A DNA stretch of 64,000 nucleotides from Puffinus mauretanicus (Eukaryota; Chordata; Aves; Procellariiformes; Procellariidae), in the NCBI GenBank assembly GCA_023333565.1, contig JAJKFH010002994.1, forward strand, positions 1,860,001 to 1,924,000, read 5' to 3'. Shown here in pieces: positions 62,401-64,000 of this stretch. How positions within the stretch are numbered: the first letter of the stretch is position 1; each line of letters begins with the position of its first letter. Below the pieces are notes generated by a model. It was not told the DNA's origin, did no database searches, and saw only the letters and a program-made list of their open reading frames with translations. The translations under genes were made by a program, and so were the position numbers.

Positions 62401-63376
62401 GGTGAGACGAGGTCAGATCCCACTGGTCATCCCAATTGCTGGGACTTTTAGCCATGTTACAGACTCAAACAGCAGGGAGAAAAAAAACCTTTGAAGCACA
62501 TGTTAAAGGATTGCCTTTTCAGATCTCCCACATAAACAGCCCAACATCAGGAGCAAGTCAATTTTAAGAAGTCACAATAGTTCTAAATGCAGCTTATTTG
62601 AAAACCTAGTCAAAGTTTGCAAATCAAGGATGGTTCTTGAAGCAGGACAGAATTCTGTAGCATAAGTATGATACGGGTATAGCTTATACCTTTATAAGTG
62701 CTTCTAAAACAGACTAGCATCATTTAAAACCGCACAGATTTTCCATGCTTGCTGCAAGAGCCTTCTCTGCCACCTGCATGCAGAAGTTGCCAGATGGGAG
62801 CCCTCGAGCCTCCTTACAAACTGCAAAGCAGGACCCCAGGAATCGACCGGGGTTGTCGAGGGGCCACAGGGCGCTCTGGGAATTACTGACCTGCGCCAGG
62901 GCCAAGCTGAAGCCTGGGCGGGCGGCCTCTCGGGTGGCTCCCAGTCCTTCCACCAGACGCTTGAGGGTGTACTTCAGCTCGTCGTCCTGAAAGAGAGACC
63001 CAGCTCCGGCGGTGCCCACTCTCCTCCGAATCCAGTGGGGCTGCCGGGCCCCCCGCGGTACGCCCGGCCGGCACCCCGCCGTGCCTCTGTTCCAACAGAC
63101 GCGTTTCCAAGCGCCAGGGGAGGGGAGGGAAGAGCCGTGCCGACCCGCTGCCTGCCCGCACCCGCAGCCCCCGCGCCCGGCCCGGCGCAGCCCCCGCCCC
63201 CGCCTCACCTTCCTGCCCTCCCGCAGGTGCCGCAGGAGGTTCTCGGTGGCCGCCAGCCGCACTTCCTGCTCCGGCTTGGCGATGTCCCAGAAGAAGTCGA
63301 GGAAGGCGCGGCCCTGCCGCAGCACCCCGCGGGGGTCGGCGACCACGCCGCCGCCCTGACCCTGCAGCTCCGCCAT
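1900..63376 (-). CDS. MYBBP1A: MYBBP1A, MYB-binding protein 1a (Pol5/DNA polymerase phi family), 27 coding exons
   Basis: Complete gene, spliced CDS 3984 nt, 1327 residues. Recognition rests on near-identity to mammalian MYBBP1A along its length, for example FLDFFWDIAKPEQE (residues 25-38), RFKFAPEM (340-347), LRKWII, DEAMMALD, FLTKRNS and GFLPETKKRK. Known family role: a nucleolar protein that binds the MYB negative regulatory domain, PGC-1alpha and p53, associates with RNA polymerase I chromatin and supports pre-rRNA synthesis and processing; yeast Pol5 is the counterpart. Despite the family name it is not an active polymerase. Order in the sequence: helical-repeat body (about 1-708), acidic linker (about 709-775), second helical region (about 786-1150), lysine-rich tail (1157-1327). 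Two LxxLL-type motifs are seen (672-676, 1104-1108). All introns are GT-AG and phases are continuous. Exon coordinates are given in separate entries. Unusual points are two giant 3' introns and a duplicated tail module. Confidence 0.96.
2417..4379 (-). other. Intron 26 (1963 nt)
   Basis: Unique-looking sequence, moderately GC-rich, with no coding potential or recognisable repeat. Confidence 0.85.
4380..4504 (-). CDS. MYBBP1A: MYBBP1A coding exon 26 (residues 1115-1156, last codon split)
   Basis: Acceptor TTGCAG. Encodes KLRVKLAELDKVLVALNQPE, then GNSARLDSLYWNVMRWLNY. RL..LYW is conserved. Two overlapping donors exist (AC|GTATGT and TAT|GTATGC); only the first joins exon 27 in the lysine-rich frame, giving YTKPKKEK. 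Confidence 0.93.
4505..5656 (-). other. Intron 25 (1152 nt)
   Basis: Ordinary intronic sequence; nothing further seen. Confidence 0.85.
5657..5758 (-). CDS. MYBBP1A: MYBBP1A coding exon 25 (residues 1081-1114)
   Basis: Acceptor TTGCAG, donor GTGAGT, phase 0. Encodes SLKMVGKCTLKAEKEKVAKS, then LELLNFLLKTVTEQ. SLELLN is conserved. LNFLL (residues 1104-1108) is the second LxxLL-type motif. Confidence 0.94.
7423..7444. repeat. (AAT)n microsatellite
   Basis: About seven AAT/ATA units, slightly interrupted at the left, within intron 24. Confidence 0.85.
9228..9350 (-). repeat. MIR-like SINE fossil
   Basis: The plus strand reads CTCCATTTTACA, then ACTGAGGCA and later TCAGTGGTGGAG, the order of the reverse-complemented MIR consensus core (CATTTTACAGATGAGGAAAC, ACTGAGGCA, GTGGCAGAG). 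Decayed and truncated. Confidence 0.6.
11345..11480 (-). repeat. MIR-like SINE fossil
   Basis: The clearest MIR copy in the window. It shows CCATTTCACAGAGGCTCAGA, then GAGGCCAAGTAACATGACTG and GGAATCAA, in the order of the reverse-complemented MIR core and 5' end. Confidence 0.7.
12058..12078. repeat. Homopolymer T21
   Basis: Twenty-one consecutive T on the plus strand. It may be the tail of a retroposed fragment, but no element body is recognisable beside it. Confidence 0.9.
12190..12260 (-). repeat. Partial MIR-like core
   Basis: CTCATTTTACAAGCGAAGAG followed by GCTGAGAAAGGGCAATGAAT resembles the reversed MIR core. The fragment is short, so the call is tentative. Confidence 0.4.
13735..13915 (+). 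repeat. MIR-like SINE fossil, sense orientation
   Basis: Order of matches: CTGACTCTTGGCTCAGCTCC, CATCTGTAAAACAGGGTGA, then AAGCACTTTGAGA at the 3' side. This follows the forward MIR consensus (CATCTGTAAAATGGGGATA and TGTAAAGCGCTTAGA). Confidence 0.6.
17402..17515 (-). CDS. MYBBP1A: MYBBP1A coding exon 24 (residues 1043-1080)
   Basis: Isolated between the two largest introns. Strong acceptor (TCTCTTTCAG), donor GTAACA, phase 0. Encodes AQACLLLQKVLLLRELKLFM, then TEEEWEELIRESISQVTE, matching mammalian ACLLLQKTLSMREV. Confidence 0.95.
21307..21376. repeat. Degenerate TGCAAG/ACATG repeat with alternating purine-pyrimidine start
   Basis: Begins TGTGTGTGCGCATGCATG, then two near-copies of TGCAAGAAAATACATG (21325 and 21343), then ATGCAAGCATGCAAG. 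A low-complexity tract in intron 23. Confidence 0.7.
23335..23485 (-). repeat. Possible degraded MIR-like element
   Basis: GAGAGAGGTGGCAAGTTTAA followed by GGCTTGCCTGAAGC and AGGTCTGACCCAGG loosely follows the reversed MIR 5' half. Low certainty. Confidence 0.35.
27655..27860. mobile_element. Possible non-autonomous DNA-transposon remnant
   Basis: Starts CTTGTCTACACTAC and ends near CACCTACACTAGTTATGTCA, with sequence in between of the style found in old turtle and crocodilian DNA-transposon families. Related TGTCTACAC starts occur at about 12412 and 58849. No transposase frame. Family assignment is from memory of such repeats and is uncertain. Confidence 0.3.
37055..37090. repeat. Perfect 18-bp tandem duplication
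   Basis: CCCCAGCAAGAGCAGAGA occurs twice head to tail, 37055-37072 and 37073-37090, in a GC-richer part of intron 23. Confidence 0.95.
37928..37945 (-). other. Potential G-quadruplex in intron 23
   Basis: The plus strand is C7-A-C3-TA-C5, so the sense (minus) strand, and hence the pre-mRNA, reads G5-TA-G3-T-G7. Four G-triplets with very short loops can be drawn. Structure is inferred from sequence only. Confidence 0.5.
39384..39452 (-). CDS. MYBBP1A: MYBBP1A coding exon 23 (residues 1020-1042)
   Basis: The shortest coding exon, 69 nt. Acceptor TTACAG, donor GTAAGA, phase 0. Encodes IMCKPLVDILVKSITAGARE then HQQ. It aligns with the mammalian segment just before ACLLLQK. The 21.9-kb intron 23 follows it. 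Confidence 0.92.
39453..41388 (-). other. Intron 22 (1936 nt)
   Basis: No recognisable element apart from a C9 run near 40290. Confidence 0.85.
41389..41520 (-). CDS. MYBBP1A: MYBBP1A coding exon 22 (residues 976-1019)
   Basis: Acceptor CTATAG, donor GTAAGT, phase 0. Encodes LLSTGCLDMERVTVIYQQAL, then TQFLTKRNSALTSSMFLDLF and RRFP, matching mammalian SSFLTKRNSPLTVPMFLSLFSRHP. Confidence 0.96.
41521..43797 (-). other. Intron 21 (2277 nt)
   Basis: Nothing recognisable; short open frames only. Confidence 0.85.
43798..43909 (-). CDS. MYBBP1A: MYBBP1A coding exon 21 (residues 938-975)
   Basis: Acceptor TTTTAG, donor GTAAGA. Encodes SASLYLLKVLRGNTSDKSS, then a proline- and glutamine-containing loop ending ACQ. 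The first half is conserved (ASLYLLRVLKGN in mammals). The second half corresponds to the variable loop and is shorter than the mammalian one. Confidence 0.94.
45162..45296 (-). CDS. MYBBP1A: MYBBP1A coding exon 20 (residues 893-938)
   Basis: Acceptor TTTCAG, donor AG|GTCAGT. Encodes NSLCRTKQYCKRVDALQEDL, then HAFVERLVKKACKHTDSSVA and LYYF. Aligns with mammalian LCRARRYCHDL and VERLVQQA. Confidence 0.95.
46113..46270 (-). CDS. MYBBP1A: MYBBP1A coding exon 19 (residues 841-893, last codon split)
   Basis: Acceptor TTGCAG, donor AA|GTAAGT. Encodes VLDLIEAFLTKQSENPLVFD, then IIEPLLRVIEQCMSSDSDKQ and DFLQKTANIF. Clear match to mammalian VLDLVEVLVTKQPENALVLELLEPLL. Confidence 0.96.
47318..47482 (-). 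CDS. MYBBP1A: MYBBP1A coding exon 18 (residues 786-840)
   Basis: Encodes GGDESDEELDDEAMMALDKN, ISALFAEQQKRIQAKKDEKD and LRKEKILRRDFKIK. DEAMMALD and the charged coiled-coil-like helix are family hallmarks. The donor is GTGGGA. The acceptor (CAAAAG) has an A-rich, poor pyrimidine tract, but it is the only AG that preserves frame and the conserved ALGG junction. Confidence 0.93.
48207..48347 (-). CDS. MYBBP1A: MYBBP1A coding exon 17 (residues 739-785), acidic domain
   Basis: Acceptor CCTCAG, donor GTACGT, phase 0. The first ~32 residues are dominated by D, E and S (for example DEEGSEDSSD and GDEEENEEVDDD), followed by FRSQLMNVLQAGNAL. Acidic serine-rich tracts like this are typical of nucleolar chaperone-like proteins and contain likely CK2 sites. 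Mammalian MYBBP1A has the equivalent tract in the same place. Confidence 0.95.
49019..49108 (-). CDS. MYBBP1A: MYBBP1A coding exon 16 (residues 709-738), start of acidic linker
   Basis: Acceptor TTGCAG, donor GTAGTT (weak), phase 0. Encodes VLDPYQEQNEESAVVVMEES, then DKNVKSAEDT. The position and the valine-rich VVV core match mammalian VLNPETSEDENDRVVVTDDS. Confidence 0.92.
49796..49947 (-). CDS. MYBBP1A: MYBBP1A coding exon 15 (residues 658-708)
   Basis: Acceptor GTGCAG, donor GTAAGT. Encodes EPGWVEVMVEILLSLLAQPS, then SKSVFVRICPNLTKRGLQL and ILD. It contains an LxxLL motif (LLSLL, residues 672-676), a typical helix for docking to nuclear-receptor-type partners, although here it may simply be part of the solenoid. 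Confidence 0.95.
51063..51150 (-). CDS. MYBBP1A: MYBBP1A coding exon 14 (residues 629-658, last codon split)
   Basis: Acceptor AAACAG, donor G|GTGAGT. Encodes NPSETMDVLSDLLNCTERAF, then GKEPKKKKT. The terminal lysine cluster resembles a short nuclear localisation signal and falls where mammals have KPRRSRTK. Confidence 0.93.
51231..51450. repeat. 110-bp tandem duplication in intron 13
   Basis: Two adjoining 110-bp copies, 51231-51340 and 51341-51450. They differ at only three positions over about the first 104 bases (G/A at the sixth base, then A/G and C/T near the middle) and diverge in the last few bases. The second copy ends about 200 bp before exon 13. Confidence 0.97.
51654..51762 (-). 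CDS. MYBBP1A: MYBBP1A coding exon 13 (residues 592-628)
   Basis: Acceptor CTTCAG, donor GTAAGA, ends in phase 0. Encodes TLQSVKNLQKKENKSDSAKV, then FAFQQLLLLMAIHLFK, matching mammalian AFQHLLLLVGIHLLK. Confidence 0.94.
52357..52560 (-). CDS. MYBBP1A: MYBBP1A coding exon 12 (residues 524-592)
   Basis: Acceptor TTCCAG, donor AG|GTGAGA. Encodes LLQTLNTLTVLGDTAKAAAL, then LWIFLLVEYANKLLSSEHV and FSKHQRDAWER. The family's LLQTL and QRQAWDR blocks are recognisable. The middle is the most diverged stretch of the N-terminal body. Confidence 0.93.
53339..53464 (-). CDS. MYBBP1A: MYBBP1A coding exon 11 (residues 482-524)
   Basis: Acceptor TTCTAG, donor GG|GTAAGG. Encodes RFCLFHAFFETKKKTSQIRE, then a polar stretch (EPLDEQAHSVTENYFFG), matching mammalian FCLFHSFFVTKKPTSQI. 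Confidence 0.95.
54085..54231 (-). CDS. MYBBP1A: MYBBP1A coding exon 10 (residues 433-482)
   Basis: The 3' part, ARLRKWIIHRLANIVENQ, is firmly conserved. The 5' boundary is less certain. Acceptor GGATAG gives phase continuity and LQTIDCVHFLIERVQHKI before the conserved block, somewhat longer than I recall for mammals, and its pyrimidine tract is poor. The donor is GTGAGA after AG. Confidence 0.85.
55125..55414 (-). CDS. MYBBP1A: MYBBP1A coding exon 9 (residues 337-433, last codon split)
   Basis: Second longest coding exon, 290 nt. Acceptor TTTCAG, donor AT|GTGAGT. Encodes LPDRFKFAPEMEGYVDEF, DLERQLAVVIGFSTLTNQG and YVDWLKDMFLRPDFD, all strongly conserved. An alternative GT six bases upstream (GTAAAC) would not join exon 10 in phase. 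Confidence 0.94.
55415..57811 (-). other. Intron 8 (2397 nt)
   Basis: Largest intron of the 5' half. Protein alignment across exons 8 and 9 (YGEHVVTTQ to LPDRFKF) is contiguous, so no exon is hidden here. Confidence 0.85.
57812..57929 (-). CDS. MYBBP1A: MYBBP1A coding exon 8 (residues 297-336)
   Basis: Acceptor ACTCAG, donor GTAGGT. The first base completes Ser297. Encodes YMCYRLLGSALPLLSLDQLQ, then KGKVMQHYGEHVVTTQ, matching mammalian CFRLLGAALPLL and RHYGEHV. Confidence 0.95.
59253..59420 (-). CDS. MYBBP1A: MYBBP1A coding exon 7 (residues 241-297, split codons at both ends)
   Basis: Acceptor CTCTAG. The donor is the weak AG|GTTTGT; a stronger-looking GTGAGG 5 nt upstream would break the frame into exon 8. 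Encodes LVELLQSAAKSEKKDKKLPG, then VFDLLQVSLKEDAFELFWKE and NGLLKEKSGPV, aligning with mammalian KEDKFPRFWKE. Confidence 0.93.
59711..59901 (-). CDS. MYBBP1A: MYBBP1A coding exon 6 (residues 178-241, last codon split)
   Basis: Acceptor ATCTAG, donor GTAAGT. Encodes VPETVFEEVLFGILQSDL, then a segment ending NLKKLFGSPTVVNEENIP. Length is 63 codons plus two bases (AG), which the first base of exon 7 completes as Arg241. Confidence 0.95.
60972..61079 (-). CDS. MYBBP1A: MYBBP1A coding exon 5 (residues 142-177)
   Basis: Acceptor TTCTAG, donor GTATAG (non-consensus beyond GT), phase 0. Encodes DQKALLESIQLLQQLAHHQ through KTLIDIMSE. Leucine heptads are consistent with the leucine-rich protein-binding surface described for this family. 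Confidence 0.93.
61524..61598 (-). CDS. MYBBP1A: MYBBP1A coding exon 4 (residues 117-141)
   Basis: Acceptor TTTCAG, donor GTAACA, phase 0. Encodes KLVRNAAFGNFFGVMALFQS then GRLVK, matching the conserved FGVLALFQSGRLVK block of the family. Confidence 0.95.
61989..62072 (-). CDS. MYBBP1A: MYBBP1A coding exon 3 (residues 89-116)
   Basis: Acceptor CCTCAG, donor GTGAGT, phase 0. Encodes VLQAFEEIPICSVLEQIKEK and ends in EKVKK, colinear with mammalian LLQSFEDLPLCSILQQIQEK. Confidence 0.95.
62891..62986 (-). CDS. MYBBP1A: MYBBP1A coding exon 2 (residues 57-88)
   Basis: Acceptor TTTCAG, donor GTCAGT, phase 0 at both ends. Encodes DDELKYTLKRLVEGLG and ARPGFSLALAQ, matching the mammalian block MKYALKRL...SLALAQ. 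This is one of the amphipathic helical repeats of the N-terminal body. Confidence 0.95.
63209..63376 (-). CDS. MYBBP1A: MYBBP1A coding exon 1 (residues 1-56)
   Basis: The start ATG is the complement of 63374-63376, in a good Kozak context (G at -3 and +4). No ATG lies between it and the upstream ETS/GC-box cluster. It encodes MAELQGQ, a glycine-rich stretch, then FLDFFWDIAKPEQE and LAATENLLRHL, the family's most conserved N-terminal block. The exon ends on a whole codon (GRK) before donor GTGAGG. High GC and CpG reflect its place inside the CpG island. Confidence 0.96.
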
Positions 63377-63389
63377 GCCTCCGCTGCCG

Positions 63390-63395
63390 CACGTG
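63390..63395. promoter_or_regulatory. E-box CACGTG 13 bp upstream of the start codon
   Basis: Canonical palindromic CACGTG in CpG-rich DNA, the preferred MYC/MAX (also USF) site. Its position fits a 5' UTR or core-promoter element. Binding is inferred. Confidence 0.65.
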
Positions 63396-63417
63396 GGGCC
63401 GCCGCCGTCCTCCGCCC

Positions 63418-63433
63418 GCCCCGCCTCTTCCGG
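63418..63433 (-). promoter_or_regulatory. Adjacent GC box and ETS motif
   Basis: On the minus strand CCGGAAG (63427-63433, an ETS/GABP core) is followed directly by GGCGGGGC (63418-63425, an Sp1-type GC box), 41-57 bp before the ATG. The pairing is typical of TATA-less housekeeping promoters and probably marks the initiation zone. Confidence 0.6.
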
Positions 63434-63502
63434 GGCAGCGGGGCCCGAGCGGGGACGGGCCTGTCAGCCCCGCCGAGCCGCGGCCTCCCCCTCCCCTCAG
63501 CG

Positions 63503-63570
63503 CCGCGGCTTCTCCTCAGCGCCCCGCGCTCCGCTGAGGGCCGCGGCTTCTCCTCAGCGCCCCGCGCTCC
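63503..63570. repeat. Exact 30-bp direct repeat upstream of MYBBP1A
   Basis: The 30-mer starting CCGCGGCTTCTCCTCAGCGC is present identically at 63503-63532 and 63541-63570, 38 bp apart. It adjoins the minisatellite and shares its GCGCTCC core. Confidence 0.95.
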
Positions 63571-63850
63571 CTCAGCGCACCGCTCCCCTCATCACCCCCG
63601 CGCTCCCTCAGCCCCGTGCTCCCTCAGCGCACCGCTCCCCTCAGCGCATCGCTCCCCTCAGCCCCGCGCTCCCTCAGCGCACCGCTCCCCTCAGCCCCGC
63701 GCTCCCTCAGCCCCGCGCTCCCTCAGCGCATCGCTCCCCTCAGCCCCGCGCTCCCTCAGCGCCCCACGCTCCCTTCATCAGCCCCGCGCTCGCCTCAGCC
63801 CCGCGCTCCCCTCACCAGTCCCGCGCTCCCCTCAGGGCTGCCCCTCAGCA
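63560..63850. repeat. GC-rich minisatellite, about 14-17 bp units
   Basis: Roughly 17-20 imperfect units of the type CCCGCGCTCCCTCAG, with interleaved variants such as GCACCGCTCCCCTCAG and GCATCGCTCCCCTCAG. Variants recur in blocks, suggesting higher-order duplication. The minus strand carries repeated G3-G4 runs. A long plus-strand open frame through it is an artefact of the repeat. Confidence 0.93.
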
Positions 63851-64000
63851 CCATATTCCCCTCCCCGGCTCGCAGCCCGACACCCCCCGCAGGCCTTGTT
63901 CGTCCCTCCCCTGCCCCAAGGGTTTCCTTTGCTCCTGTGCCCTGGTTAGCAGCTTTTGAGGGAGGTTTGAGTCCTCTCCCCGCGGGGAAGCGGGGCTTGG

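Larger units (their letters stand above)
57930..62890 (-). other. Introns 7 to 2 (exons 7-3 lie within)
   Basis: Intron 7 is 57930-59252, intron 6 is 59421-59710, intron 5 is 59902-60971, intron 4 is 61080-61523, intron 3 is 61599-61988 and intron 2 is 62073-62890. Intron 7 has a short TGTCTACAC motif near 58849. A 14-bp near-tandem repeat (CCTACATTCTAGT) sits at 61312-61338. Otherwise unremarkable. Confidence 0.8.
62830..63960. promoter_or_regulatory. CpG island spanning MYBBP1A promoter, exon 1, intron 1 and exon 2
   Basis: CpG dinucleotides and GC content rise sharply from about 62.83 kb to the right edge, against CpG-poor introns. This is the usual promoter type for a constitutive ribosome-biogenesis gene. 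No TATA box is visible upstream of the ATG on the minus strand. Confidence 0.9.

Noticed and set aside
62883..63392. Alternative N-terminus starting 16 bp upstream in another frame
   Set aside because: It starts at GTG rather than ATG and gives an Arg/Gly/Ala-rich frame. The ATG at 63376 opens the conserved MYBBP1A protein.
63035..63949. Long plus-strand open frames (304 and 194 codons) rich in Pro, Ser, Arg and Ala
   Set aside because: They run antisense through exon 1 and then through the GC-rich minisatellite. The residue repetition is just the DNA repeat read in frame, with no start context or domain.
1..64000. CRISPR arrays, operons, phage or bacterial mobile elements
   Set aside because: Spliced exons, CpG island and SINE-type repeats show vertebrate nuclear DNA. 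The tandem repeats present have no spacer structure.

Overview
The window is vertebrate nuclear DNA: one large spliced gene on the minus strand, long AT-leaning introns with decayed SINE-like repeats, and a CpG-rich promoter. MIR-like fossils, very long introns and scattered sequences resembling DNA-transposon remnants suggest a sauropsid, with crocodilian or turtle favoured over bird. This is an inference; no single sequence in the window fixes the species.

Almost the whole window (about 1.78 to 63.45 kb) is a complete orthologue of MYBBP1A, MYB-binding protein 1a, the vertebrate member of the Pol5/DNA polymerase phi family. I reconstructed 27 coding exons by reading the minus strand and requiring GT/AG splice sites, continuous phase and colinearity with the mammalian protein. 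The exons sum to 3984 nt, giving 1327 residues plus a stop, essentially the length of human MYBBP1A (about 1328). Exons 1-23 lie in 39.4-63.4 kb with introns of 0.2-2.4 kb. Exons 24-27 are spread over 1.9-17.5 kb, behind introns of 21.9 kb (intron 23) and 11.6 kb (intron 24).

Region by region: 1-1770 is downstream flank with no supportable gene. 1796-1801 is the poly(A) signal about 100 nt after the stop. 1900-2416 is the last exon, encoding a lysine-rich tail that contains a 48-residue in-frame duplication and a nine-lysine run. 2.4-39.4 kb is mostly intron carrying MIR-like repeats, simple repeats and a potential intronic G-quadruplex. 39.4-63.2 kb is the exon-dense 5' two thirds, including a 110-bp tandem duplication in intron 13. 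62.8-64.0 kb is a CpG island with an E-box, a GC box and an ETS motif just upstream of the ATG, followed by a G-rich-strand minisatellite.

The protein reads as an N-terminal helical-repeat body (exons 1-15), an acidic linker (exons 16-17), a second helical region (exons 18-26) and a basic tail (exon 27). This is the expected design of a nucleolar factor in rRNA synthesis, ribosome assembly and transcriptional co-regulation. I found no second gene, RNA gene, CRISPR array or intact mobile element.
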